From Thereva unica (taxonomy: Eukaryota > Arthropoda > Insecta > Diptera > Therevidae), in the NCBI GenBank assembly GCA_949987705.1, contig OX465283.1, positions 157,371,850-157,435,849 of the forward strand: a DNA stretch of 64,000 nt. Reading direction: 5' to 3'. Under the pieces are notes generated by a model, which searched no databases, was not told the origin of the DNA, and saw only the letters and a list, made by a program, of their open reading frames with translations. A program made the translations under genes and the position numbers. The stretch's first letter is position 1; each line of letters begins with the position of its first letter. Below, in pieces: positions 33,780 to 44,914 of this stretch.

Positions 33780-35590
33780 TTGAAGAAGAATATATATTTA
33801 ATCTAATGATGCCCATCTAACATTACTGTTTGCAAATTTTTTTTAATTGTAAATAATTGAAGATGACCAACAAAGCATGTGGCAATTATCGAGCTCCTCA
33901 TGAACTTGAAATAAAAAGAAAAAACAAAACAAATCAATACAATCCGATAGATGATCAGTAATTATTTTTCTTCCGACATAAAATTGTGTAAATTGGGAAA
34001 GGTCAGAATTTGCGATTGTTACAAAGAAGTAAGAATGGGAAATGACACAGTCTCGGCTATAAAGTTTACCCTCTTAACAGATATATTTTAGAAATTTTTA
34101 AGGAGGTAATAGGGTTATTAAAATATTGTCGAAACATTTTAAAAGATTTATTTGAATGTATTTATTGTACAAATTTCCATAATGTGACAAATAAAAAATA
34201 TTGCGCCCATCAAACCAACCTACCTTCAAAAAAGAGCACAAAACATTTACCCTAAAGCACTTCCACTTATCAGAAGGGTCGAAATTTCCCTTTTTAAATG
34301 TATTTACATTCCTCGGGACACCATGGTACTTTAGACTAATTGATTATAATAGAGCACGACTTAAGGACAGAAAATCAATTTTACAAGGCTTGATCCTTTG
34401 ACTTTTGCGACAAAGAACGCCAAGCGGCAAAAAAATTTCAAATCAAGCGAATATTTTCGCTAAAGGATAATCAATTTTTAATAGAACTTGAACACGAAGA
34501 AAAAAACATCCCCCCAGCAACAGTTTCTCTAAGGACTTGGATTTTACTTATATTACCAGCAAAATCCTGTCTACGAATTTAATTAGAAATGCTGTTAAAG
34601 GAGCGCACAGCAGTAGTAGGTAGTCAAGGTAGACTCGCCTTAGCACAATTTTATTTTTCTTGTGAATGCTATTCGCAGGTATTTCTTTACTAAGTGTCTC
34701 TTCTCCCAGGTACACGAGACCTAATTTTACAAGAAGGACTTAACTAAATAAATTTTAATACAAAGTGCTACTTTTAGAACGCCATAAGTCACAAAAGTGA
34801 AATTTCATACACCCCGAGAAAAAAGCTACTAAGTTACTCATCTAAAAATATCTGATTAATTTTTTCCCATCACGAAATTGGTTTTGCGTAGACACAATTT
34901 TTTTTTAAAGGTTGTTTTTACATTCTGTACACAATTTTCAAATTCCGTAGAATGTAATTAAATTCGCATTATTTCTACACAGATTTAAGCTGAAATTAAT
35001 TAGATTTAGCTTCTGGGTAAATAGAAAAAATATTTTCAGTGTTAAGTAAATCGATGGAAATTTCAGTAAATATTAAGATTTCACGGAGACAGAAAAAAAT
35101 GAAAGAATTTAGATGAGACTGCGTCAGATTAAAGTAAAGTTTGGGATGGGCGATTTCCCGGATGTCGTGCCGTGTGGGTGTCATGTATGATGTTACAATT
35201 AAGAAGCTATTAGAAATAGTAGTTGAGAGTAATTGTAGCTAGAAGTTTACTACTTTATTCTGGACTATAGTTTGGAGAGGGAGAGCTGTGTTATAATTCA
35301 TCACTCCCCCAAGTAAAAATAAAATTCGCCCACTCCCAGCCTGCAACAGGCACGCACGGACAATGTAATTTCGCCGGTATGGCACCCAAATGAGGCACGG
35401 TGTGTTCACATTTTTTCTAGGCTAGAACGAGCAAAATCGGAGCTTTAAAATATTGTGCATATAAGACGAAGAAAACGAGTAATTAGTTTGGTGACCATAA
35501 GGGTACCATTACCATACTCAACAGACCGGTTCTTGGCCAAGCAGCATTATACGTGTTCAGTACTTAGTTGGGGGACCGCGTGAGAAAGCA
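33780..35590. other. No gene recognised; AT-rich
   Basis: Long AT-rich stretch without coding motifs or recognisable transposon ends. Confidence 0.4.
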
Positions 35591-35599
35591 ACACTCGCG

Positions 35600-36700
35600 T
35601 TTGGCATGGTCAATTGTAAGTATACATTCATCTGTAACAGGGGCGAGCATTCCTCTAGCGGGCGGGAAGTTTTAGATTTTCGGACTGTGTGGAGAGAAGT
35701 TGCAAAACTTTGCGCAAAGCAAAACACGGAAGCATATATGGAAGTAAACTTCTTCAAGAAAGGATTCAAACCCTCGTCCGGTATATGTAGAACAAAAGAA
35801 GACACTGTGACTAGATGTAGAGAAAAAGCGAAGTTGTAAAGAAAAGATGGAAAGGAGATAGAAGCGAGCTGCTGAAAGGAAATGCGCGCATCAGAAATGT
35901 ACCACAACCCCGATTACAACATAACGATGACACCATAGAAAAGAGAAACAAATGTACTAACCCTGGACGAATTACAGAGAGCCATAGCGACCTTAAACAA
36001 CAAATCTCCAGTAATTGATAACATCCCACCAGAGTTGATTAAACAAGAAGGCAAATCGCTTTCTGAAGTTATACATGAATTACTATGCTGCATATGGAGG
36101 AACGAAAAAATGCCTGAAGATTGGAAGCAAAGTATTATCTGCCCAATACACAAGAAAGGGGACAAATTCAACTGCGGAAACTATAGAGGCATACCTCTTT
36201 GTATATAAAATAATTTCAAACATTGGTCAAAAATGGACAAACTTTTTTCAAAGAGGCAAATTCTCCGAAACTGGGAATACATCAACGTGTATCAACATTT
36301 TATCGACTTCAAACAAGCATACGACAGCATCGGCAGGGAAAAAAATGTATGCGACAATGCTGGACCTAAAAATACCGCTAAAGATAGTGAAGTTGACGAA
36401 ATTGGCAATGGAAAATACAAGTTGTACAGTCAGAATACAAGGAGATTTGTCAGAGTTCTTCCCAGTCAAGTAAGGTTTAAAACAGGGCCATGGGCTGGCA
36501 CCTATGCTATTTAATCCCTGCCTAGAAGGAGTAATTGTCAAAGTAACCATCGCTGGGAAAGCCCATCGGTTAAGACCGATGCAGCAAAACTGCTCAATAC
36601 AAGAAACTGAAGACAAGCTGCGGAGCAGAAACACGTAAGGAGGAAGCAGCTGAGAGGCCTAGGCTCGAATTGGTCTTTAGAGCCATCCAAGAAGAAGTGT
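35600..36700 (+). mobile_element. RTE-like LINE, reverse transcriptase region, internally deleted
   Basis: The 35950-36200 part reads LTLDELQRAIATLNNKSPVI, then DNIPPELIKQEGKSLSEV, WRNEKMPEDWKQSIICPIHK and KGDKFNCGNYRGIPL. This is the conserved start of RTE-type reverse transcriptases. Past a frame change come IDFKQAYDSIGRE (motif A, with Asp) and NGKYKLYSQ. The last recognisable piece, PSQVRFKTGPWAGTYAI, is where GLRQGD is expected. The YADD box is absent. The 35606-35839 frame belongs to the upstream linker. The 3' end has GCCATCCAAGAAGAAG, like other tails of this family. Confidence 0.85.
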
Positions 36701-36714
36701 TTGGCTAAATGGTA

Positions 36715-37095
36715 AAATGTTTAATGGTGGCAAGCGTCTCAGTTATGCTCCGGCTTGCCTTATTTTTGAAAAAATATGGACCGATGACACCACCAGCTCC
36801 TTAACCACACTAGACCCTTATTTTGAATGGATGTAATGGCAGCTCTCTTCACTCTTCAGCCCAAATACGGTAATTTTGCTTTTTGACGTAGCCATTTAGC
36901 TAGAAATCGGTTTCATCGCTAAACAAAATTTTGGTCGAAAACAATGGACTTTTTTTTGTAGAATAATTTCTAGACGTTGTACCAGACTAAATGGCGAAAC
37001 CTCAAACAATATTGATTAAAAATACCATGGCAGTTTGAAACAACTCTCGGGTGGTCTATCATAAAATCCATACTGCTTCACCCAAAACTAAACTA
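36715..37095 (-). mobile_element. Tc1/mariner-like transposase fragment
   Basis: On the minus strand the frame around 36930 reads KILFSDETDF, then LNGYVKKQNYRIWAEE, then VIGPYFFKN. This is the first catalytic Asp block (SDE) and the GxIGPYFF block of insect mariner-type transposases. Stops and an indel separate them. It abuts the 3' end of the RTE-like remnant. Whether 25860-26115 is from the same family cannot be settled, because the segments do not overlap. Confidence 0.72.
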
Positions 37096-37189
37096 AAATT
37101 TCATTTCAGATCTGTTACACTAGTAAAAAGATTTACTTACGGGTAACTTATATTTTAGATAATTATGTTGGTGACCGCAAAAGGTACCA

Positions 37190-37435
37190 TTTGGCATATT
37201 CAGAAAACCGCATATTTGTTCGGTCACGGAGGACAGTTCAGCTGAAAAACATGAGCACATCCAAGAGTTCAAACGCGAGGCTCGCTGCATCCTTCAGACT
37301 ACACCTCCTCATGCATCCTTCAGACTTCACCTTTAACCTATCATATCCTTTATCTATTTTCGGGCTAAGCTTACAACTAGACATTGTAGTATAAAGGGTG
37401 ATACTTGACCTTAGACTCTTTCACATAAAAAAAGC
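37190..37435 (+). mobile_element. LINE 3'-end fragment (tail family, copy 4)
   Basis: The frame 37191-37394 includes MSTSKSSNARLAASFRLHLL and LSYPLSIFGLSLQLDIVV, matching the C-terminal end seen at 15500-15610 (LSYSFSIFELSLL). It ends in TAAAGGGTGATACTTGACC and CACATAAAAAAAG. It lies 5'-truncated behind the mariner piece. Confidence 0.6.
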
Positions 37436-37879
37436 AGCATTAGAAGTTGTTTGTACTTGGTAGGGCTAAGTGTTTAAAATTCGGCTACAACGATTCAAAC
37501 GCTCTAAGTGTTTAGAAAATAAACACTTGGGTTTACAGTGATACCAATACAAAATTCCTAAATTTTTCTCTAAAATTTTGGGGATAGACGAGCCCGTCCG
37601 TATTTTTCTTGGATGGTACATATACGGGAAAAAAGTGTACCGTTCAAATTCAGGGAAAAAACAAATTATCCAAAAGTGGCATTCAATGAGGTTGTCAGTC
37701 ATCAGGGGTATAACATCTAGCATAACATGCACGTGCCGCAACTATTTCGGACTGATGAAAGTGCGATCATAACCTCCTAGCGGTGGCTACTGGTAACTAT
37801 CCTATGAGAGAGGATAGGCTAATATGACCGGAAAAAAGAATTATTACGGAACGAGGACCATGTGTGTCGTTCAATGTAA

Positions 37880-38387
37880 TACCCTTGACACACTGCAGCA
37901 TCGAATGAACATTGCAGTATCATTCGGCTATGAATGATCATTCGCGCCCAGTATGTCATGTCCAATGTTCATTCAACAGCTTCATTCGTCATTCAATCGA
38001 ATGAAGTCAAAATAACTTCATTCAATGAAGATGGAAGTGAAATTGGGAAATTATCGAACAACTTTCCATGAAATTTCCAGTAGAATTTCCAACTGAAATA
38101 CCTAACTGTCAAACTGTCATTCAGATTTCAGAATTTTTTAAAAAGTAGTAGGTTCCATTGTAAATAACTGTTGTTGGGCCTCAATTAATAATTTTTATTA
38201 AATTTAAAAGTATAAATCACTATGTAATCACTTTCAGTTCATATATTTAGCAGTTTGTGTAAAGTTTCTATTTTGACAGTTCCAATGAACATTGAGAAAT
38301 GCAGTGTGTCGCTTCTAAAATGAATGATCATTGAAAGCCAATGAAGTTGGAAGAATGCTCATTCGTTTTTGCAGTGTGTCAAGGGTA
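37880..38387. mobile_element. MITE, 508 bp, with TAA target duplication
   Basis: Ends are TACCCTTGACACACTGCA and its complement TGCAGTGTGTCAAGGGTA. The subterminal region repeats CATTCGAATGA-like palindromes (CATTCATTGAAT, CGAATGAACATT). TAA flanks both ends (37877-37879, 38388-38390). It is non-coding. The 3-bp TAA duplication is typical of PIF/Harbinger-type mobilisation. Confidence 0.88.
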
Positions 38388-38556
38388 TAAGAGTGGTGTG
38401 GCTCCGTATTTTAGAGTATTGGAGGTATTTAGAGATTTGCTTTGGAGTCGCATTTTGTCAAATCTTTCACTGTGGAGGTGCAATTATAGTGCACTTCTGG
38501 AGTTGCTTTGATTTTGTAGCGGAGGATGTGATGGAATGTGACTTCCAAGCGGGTAA

Positions 38557-39096
38557 GGCCGCTATTACATTAGGATGCCATGGCAGCGTAGCCAGCAACG
38601 TAACTATGGCTACATCAAATTTTACAAGTTGCCAAATGCAGCGGCCAATGTGAGATGCCAATGTCAGATGTTATTTTTAAAATGGAAATCGAAGAAAAAA
38701 TGTTGTTGTATTTGTGTCGCAAAAAGGCATCAGAGATTTGAAAAGGAATAAAAGGCGCTATTGGGTACACCCTATTTCTTTTTTACCCTATCTGAATATT
38801 CCTCTGAGGAAAATCGCCGGTCTGCTTTTAAAATAAATCTTTCCGTATCGAAAAGTTCCATTCCAACAAAACAATAAAAACAAATAAAATACGGAAAGTG
38901 ACAGCTAACCGGAGTAAAAAAAATCACCGGCGACGTAACCAAATAGATCTGGGATGTGTGAACGCTATGGCCACGCTTCCATTCTGGATACGTGGCCAGG
39001 CCGTCGCCAGGTCTAATACTCATAATGCAAATGTACATATTCCAGATGGCTACGTTGCTGGCTACGCTGCCATGGCATCCTAATGTAATAGCGGCC
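38557..39096. mobile_element. MITE, 540 bp, with TAA target duplication
   Basis: Ends are GGCCGCTATTACATTAGGAT and the exact complement, with homology continuing through GCCATGGCAGCGTAGCCAGC. TAA precedes and follows it (38554-38556, 39097-39099). It sits 170 bp from the preceding MITE but belongs to a different sequence family. No transposase. A 94-codon frame across the left end (38369-38653) is not supported. Confidence 0.9.
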
Positions 39097-39139
39097 TAAA
39101 TCTCGAGTGTTTTGAAGTGTGGAGTTGCATCGCTTTTAC

Positions 39140-39215
39140 AATAAACGACACATTTGTTGCGAGAGGCCAGGACCGGATCCCGGGGGTAGAGCCTTTAAAG
39201 AAGAAAAAGAATGCA
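39140..39215 (+). mobile_element. Tail fragment of RTE-like LINE
   Basis: TTTGTTGCGAGAGGCCAGGA, then CCGGATCCC and GTAGAGCCTTTAAAG, then AGAAAAAGAA. Very similar sequence with AAGAAGAAG lies at 44055-44120, fitting the RTE habit of ending in a short purine-rich repeat. The protein part is missing. Confidence 0.45.
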
Positions 39216-39529
39216 TGCAAAGGATTTGTTAGACTTGACCGAAATGGTCAATGTTTAGAAACGACTGGAGATTCCGGGATGCACTTCAATTTCCAGAAAC
39301 CGTAGGACATAGAAAACGATTCCAAATCCAAAAAGTTTTATATAAGGTTTGAAAAATTCCTGATGTTGGTAGAGGGTAACGCAATTTTGGCACGATTTTT
39401 AAGAGATTTCGGATTTTGACAAGTGATGTCTTGTTGGAAAGCTATCGGGTCTCATTCCAATAAGTTTAGTAAATATTAGCAAATTTCTGGTCCTTTTGAC
39501 ATTCCGACGTAGTCTTTTAAACAAAAAAG

Positions 39530-39770
39530 GGCTTGACCGAATTATATGAAATTTTATTCAGAGCAGTTTTTCGTTAATATTCTTCAATCGGCAACTCAAA
39601 AAAGTCAGTATCGTTTTTGTACAAAAATATGGTACAAAAATCACAAAGGTCGTTGAAACAAAAAACAAAAAAAAAAAAACGGCTCGACCGAATTATATGA
39701 AATTTTTTTCTGAGTATAACTTCGGTAACACGATAAGCATACTTGGCACCTCAACAAAGTCGGTATCATT
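39530..39770 (+). repeat. Two tandem copies of a roughly 85-bp unit
   Basis: 39527-39615 and 39683-39770 begin GACCGAATTATATGAAATTT and end with AAAGTCxGTATC-type words, separated by about 150 bp in phase. The sequence style (AT-rich, poly-A stretches) resembles the interiors of the large palindromes, but no inverted end is present. Confidence 0.5.
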
Positions 39771-39774
39771 GTTG

Positions 39775-41165
39775 ATTTGCTTTAATTTTTGTTATGCACA
39801 AATAATTTTTAAATCTAAATTTTATTGTTTTTTTTTTCATCGAAGAAGTAAAATTATTATTTTGTTTTTTATGATCATTTTGTTGTAAATACTTCTGCGG
39901 TTATAAAAAATAAAAAATTCAACAAGGAACTTGTGTTTCAAGAATTGTTATTGGGGTTTTACTGACCTCTTCGGAACATGTTACTATCCAAAAATAGTAA
40001 TTTTGAAAGGTAATTATTTAAATATTAAATTTATTTTTAAACAAATTTTGATATAAATTTTGTGATACAAAAAATAGCTCCTTTTTTATAAGGAAAGAAG
40101 TACAGATATCGAAAAAAAAAAAATATTTTTCAAAATGAACTATCTACTATTGCAGTTTTTAAGAAAATATTTGGTTAATTCTTACTTAAAAAATGCACTC
40201 TCGTAGAAAATCATATAGCGTATATTTTAAAAATGTCTACGGTGCACATTAGGATTCTTCAGAAAATAAAAAAAGAGAGTTGTATACTCCTAATCGTTCG
40301 AATTGAACTGCCTTAGTTAAAGTATAGAGAGTACAATGACCGTTAATAAACGTTTGTTGAACTTTTTATAATTTTTTTATATTTTATAAACTCTAACAAC
40401 ATAATAATATTATATTTCATCTTTAAACAAATTTATTTATATTTTTATTAATTCACAAAAAAGCACCTCATTTTTTTATTTATTAAATTTTCCACTAATC
40501 AATAATTTTTCAATTCTAGTAAATCTCCAAATTTTTTTTGTCTTTAATCTTAAGTATCAAAATAAAATAAAATATAAAACATACCTTAAAAAATTCACCA
40601 AATCAAAAACAAATGGCATCAAATATGTTATATGTAAATATATCACAGTTTTTATTAAGTCAGTCAATCAATGAAATAATTCGTATTAAGTTACTCCTAG
40701 CTCCAAACCCCGGTGTTAAAACTTCACACAAAAATTTGTTCAATAAACAAATTATATTTAGCACCACACTTTTCAAACGATCGATGATGATCACTTAAGG
40801 GAATTCTCTCATTTTATTTAAAAATTTTTATTTTACTTTTCTTGTTTATTTTTTTATTTTATTTTTTTATATGTAAGAATGTAATTTTATGTATGGCACA
40901 AATTTAATCTCTTAAAAGCACTTAAGACCAAATGAAGAAACAATTTTTATTTTTTTTTTGTGTTTCTGTGTTCATTAATGCACTAATCGCGTAAAAGAAA
41001 ATTTTATGTCCACATCGTAAACGACGTTTTATTTTCTGGATAAAACAGAAGAAATATCCTTTTGCTAAGATAGAAGTCTCTGCTTGTGTACGATCGCGAT
41101 CACTAGATGATCTTGTGGCAAGATCCTGGATCTTCAAACTCAAGTAGAACAATTTTTAAAAACAA
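39775..41165. other. No gene recognised; very AT-rich
   Basis: The AT content is extreme, with long A and T runs. Short frames have compositionally driven sequences and no motif. A hairpin of the type AAGTGTTTTTC / GAAAAAGACACTT lies just after it, at 41199-41222. Confidence 0.4.
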
Positions 41166-41289
41166 TTTCAAAACACTTTATAAAAAATTAAAAATCCAAA
41201 GTGTTTTTCAAAAAGACACTTTTAGAAGGATTTGAAACAGTTGAGCCTTTAGAGTGATCACCAACTACATCGCGACACTGTCCGGCTAG

Positions 41290-41780
41290 AAGTATTGCTC
41301 AATCGCTGATTGCGCAAGGTTCTTATATACCTTTTGTGGCCCAATAATAACGTCTCTCTTCTGCCCAATATGGAGCCCAAGAAGTATAAGAAAATAAGAT
41401 TGGTCTGATGGTGATTCTTTCTGGTCTTTCGTGCGCGCGGTGATTTTTCTTTCTACTGCCCGCGAGGCAGGCAGGGCACCACACTTGCTGCTTCTTGTTG
41501 TTGGTTGGGATTTGTTCTTCTTCTCTGGTCGTCATCACGGTTGTTGTTGCTTCTTTTCGACGTCCGCGCTGATGTTCTTTCCCAGCTTTTAAGAGGTGTT
41601 CAGCCCCATCCTCCTTATGGGGAGTTGTGCACTTTGTTTAAGGTGGCTTTATTATCAGTACTGGTGGTGGTCATCAAATAGACAAGAAGTCTCTTCGTTT
41701 TCGTATTCTTCTTCCCCAAGTATTCTTCTTCTTCGTCTTACTTACTGCACTTCTTCAAAGATGTCATCATCATCATCATC
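41290..41780 (-). promoter_or_regulatory. Promoter-like region with TATA box (minus strand)
   Basis: Reading the minus strand, GGTATATAAGAACC at 41319-41332 is a good TATA box, followed at about 30 bases by a candidate initiator (CAGTG near 41279). The upstream 450 bp is asymmetric, rich in purines and AAGAAG/GAAGAA/CAACAAC on the minus strand, ending in a (GAT)n microsatellite at 41761-41781. This could be an LTR of a retrotransposon or a host promoter. No second LTR is present and no gene follows in the window. Confidence 0.35.
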
Positions 41781-41896
41781 ATAAACGTATATCGCGAAAT
41801 GTTCTGCACGATACACTCTGTTGTAGTGGGTTTGTTGATACCCGGGTTAACATTATAGAAGAGCAGCTAGTACACGGAAAGATAGCGATAACATAT

Positions 41897-41975
41897 TCTC
41901 ACTGGTAGAGCATGACGGTGGTTAGGGGACAGGGTTAAGAAACACAGGTTTAACTCCTGTTCGCCAATTAATCGC
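41897..41975 (+). ncRNA. tRNA-derived (SINE-like) sequence or tRNA relic
   Basis: CTGGTAGAGCATG resembles an A box, and 41943-41960 forms a good T arm with stem ACAGG/CCTGT and loop TTTAACT. The following TTCGCCAATTA would be the 3' acceptor side, but no complementary 5' acceptor is present and the middle does not fold as a standard anticodon arm. It may be the head of a SINE. Confidence 0.35.
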
Positions 41976-41979
41976 CATG

Positions 41980-43355
41980 CCTTTTTTATATCAACATTCT
42001 CATTCATTTCGTTTGTGCTGAGTTTAAGGTGGGTGTAGCGCCGAGTTTAGCCCAGATTCTGGGTCCGGTACTATCCATCTCGCTGAGTTATGCGCAAGCA
42101 TTAACATAGTTATGCCCAAAAATATTGCAAACGACGTGGGAATGCCCTCTCTCCTCTCATAAATAAGGATTCTCTAACCTTGTCACACTCCTGACAATGG
42201 AATGACAAAAAAATGACAAGCGCGCGGTCACTAACTCTTGACCCAATTTGAGTCAACATCAACAGTTTTGCCAAAAGTATTTTATATGCAAATGAATGAT
42301 ATTTTCCAAACCCCTTCGAACTTCTATCTTCTTCACCTGGCAAATATTCTTCTCCTATTCCTCCACCTGGCGGCAAAAACGAATCACAACATTTCTACCT
42401 CTCAACCCGGGGCATTAGTGACCGCGTGCGTTCAAAGTTTTATCAGTTGAGCTGGTGACTACTCACCTGAGAAGAACATATACTGTATGGTGATTGACAT
42501 GTTAATGGCTGGCACGGACACGTCCATTTCGACTGGCAGTTACACTTTTTCCCTGTAATTGATATGTTTTCGAGCTTTCCTCTCTCGTGTCCAGTAGAAC
42601 ATTTTTTCTGGTGCCCCCTGAAGCAATTTACAGGTAAGAAAAATAAAAAACCCCGTGAGAGAGATGTTGATGATGATTCACTTGCAGTTATCTTTCAGGT
42701 GTTTACTTATTATTATTTTTTTTTGCATTCAGTTCATTCATTGAACTTGAGACTTTTTTTGACATCAGCTGTAGAGGAAACTAGTTTTTCGGTTTGGACG
42801 TTCCAGAATGGTGACATTTGTGTGAGATCACTACTCCGTTCTGAGACGCGCGTTAATTACAGGTGGTTAGTACTGATTTACATAAATTTCACATATGAAA
42901 TGATATTCTTGTCATGTATAGAGGATTTTGCAAATAGTGTGTTCTGCAGGTCCGATGTGTTGTTGTTGTTGCGCTAAAATGGAGAAATGGAAAACGCGGT
43001 TGGATTAAATGCAAATAGTGAGAGTTGTTTTGGGAATTTTAATTAGGATTTTTAAAAGAATTATTAATTTTTTTTATTAATAAATATTTTCTAAACTATT
43101 TGGAATTTTTTTAGTAAAGTAAAATTTAAATTAATAGAACTCCTTAATTTTATGATCGTTTATTGAATCGATTTAATTATTTTTATGCATATTCAAATTT
43201 TTCTTTTTTTATATGCGATGCGAAAGAGAATTTGTGTTATAGCTGTGTCCTAATTTTTTCGACCTTGCCGACTCAGAAGGTATTTTAAATTTAAATTTAA
43301 TATTTGTCATGGCACGTGCAGTTGCATGTTCGGAAGAAGTAATATGGATTCTGGA
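41980..43355. other. No gene recognised
   Basis: Unique-looking DNA. The plus frame 42564-42977 (137 codons) has no motif. The end (43020-43300) is strongly AT-rich. Confidence 0.4.
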
Positions 43356-43360
43356 TAGAT

Positions 43361-43583
43361 GGGACACTTTCGCGAATTCACCATGGTAGCTATCGGTAGA
43401 ACTAGAAGTTATTCTACCTTGCTCGATAATTGATTACTTACCATAAGTCACCACTTTACCATGTTCGAATATTTACGGGTAAAGCAACTAGAGTATGACC
43501 ACAGGGTAAGGGGGTAAGTAATCAATGGTAGATTGACTTCTTGTTTGATCAGTAACTACCATGATGAATTCTTGAAAGTGCCC
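43361..43583. mobile_element. MITE, about 223 bp (family also at 50676)
   Basis: Left end GGGACACTTTCGCGAATTCA and, reversed, right end GGGCACTTTCAAGAATTCAT. Both continue into CATGGTAG. Internal words such as TTACCATGTTCGAATATT recur at 50730-50785. The flanks give at most a 2-bp AT duplication. Confidence 0.7.
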
Positions 43584-44029
43584 ATCCTAAAATAAAAGAC
43601 TCCAAAAAGTTGCAGCAGGAAGGTGAAATTGATTCCTCCTGCAGCTCAATGCCTACTGCGTTAATGGATGTAGAAAATAATTCTGGGACTCTAACACCCA
43701 TCTTCTAGATTCTGGCCCATCTTCTTATTTCGTCTCAGATTCAACAACTCGGCATAAAAAGATAAAAGGCATATTTTTTAATATTGATGGTATTGGTCCC
43801 CCATCCGTAAAACACAAGACTCACCGCTTGCATTGAAGCTCTTCTACCTTAGGCTGATCTTTCATTCGACACTCTATAACCGATCGTTTTACTAATTGGC
43901 GCTAGGCTATTTTATGAGTTGTTATCAGGTAAATGGTAAATTCGTCTTGGTGACGGTGGCGGACTATCTTCCTGTACTTCAGACTTGGTTGGATCATATG
44001 CGAAGGTAGAGACTGGGCTAATAACCTCA

Positions 44030-44120
44030 TCCGAAAAAAAAGAAGATATTTCGGAACGAGCAATTTCTGCGAGAAGCCTGGACCGGATCCAGGTTGTAAA
44101 GCCCTGAAAGGATAAGAAGA
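44030..44120 (+). mobile_element. Tail fragment of RTE-like LINE
   Basis: ATTTCTGCGAGAAGCCTGGA, then CCGGATCCAGGTTGTAAAGC, and a final GGATAAGAAGAAGC. It is the sister of 39140-39215. Only the last ~80 bp are present, immediately before a BEL/Pao fragment. Confidence 0.5.
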
Positions 44121-44189
44121 AGCTGGAAAACATTAAATGGATGGTTTCTGTAGGAGTATTAAAAAATGAAAATTCCCGCTTAAATGACT

Positions 44190-44890
44190 CCTTTGGGAAA
44201 ATTTGGGATATTGAATAGTACCTCTTACCACCCAGGATGCTGAATGCTGAAGAAGCGGACCGCGAAAAACAGTTTTTGGAACATCTGAGAAGGGATGATG
44301 CTGGAAGTTTTTATATGCGAAATTCCGTAAAGATGGCAAAGAAAAGATTCTTCTCTCTGAAGCGAAAATTATCTAAAAATCCGGACATTCAGAAATAATA
44401 TTCTGGGTTTATGTCGGAGTACATTACGCTTGGTCACATGGAACGTATCTCATCACCCCCTTAATTTGGCATATACTATAGGCCTACCCTAAAAGGGCTA
44501 GTGAAGTTGAAGTTAGGCACCATTGCAAATGTATGAGTGTGACCAAAATGCAAGTGAAGTGGAAGTTTAATTCCGAAAAATTTCGCAAACACTAGAGAAG
44601 TAATCATGCAGTAAGAACCGCACAAGTAGTAAACAAAAGTTAAGAAAGTAAGGTTGTGCACATACCGCACTTTGTATGAACTTTTTATTTTGATTTATAT
44701 GTCAATTTTGGAAGAAGTTACGACTACTTTACTTCAACTTCACTTCTGCGTTGCTTTTCATTTAAAGTAGGCCTTATATCTTACCACATCATTGTGTCCT
44801 ATAACAAAAAAGCGGTTCTACAAAACTCCGTATAATTTGTGATGCCTAGTTCTACCTCACACCAATCTTTAAATCAAGTGAAAAACATGC
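44190..44890 (+). mobile_element. BEL/Pao LTR retrotransposon pol fragment, split by a MITE
   Basis: Frames include NAEEADREKQFLEHLRRDDA and VKMAKKRFFSLKRKLSKNPD, and then FMSEYITLGHMERISS, matching the BEL/Pao reverse transcriptase lead-in (RDxxGRYVV...RRFLSLERRLSK-P, then EYxxLGHM). After the MITE at 44481-44773 the reading resumes with LPHHCVL and KLRIICDASF, the expected (Y-LPHH-V---T-LRVVFDAS) block. The pieces are degenerate with stops and frame changes. No LTRs are seen. Confidence 0.75.
44481..44773. mobile_element. MITE nested in the BEL/Pao fragment, 293 bp
   Basis: Left end GGCCTACCCTAAAAGGGCTA and, reversed, right end GGCCTACTTTAAATGAAAAG. The two arms also share AGTGAAGTTGAAGT just inside. 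Flanks are ATA and TTA with TATA around them, so the duplication is ambiguous. It interrupts the open chain of BEL/Pao peptide blocks, so it inserted after the retrotransposon. Confidence 0.7.
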
Positions 44891-44914
44891 GGCGGACAAC
44901 AATAGGGGCATCTA

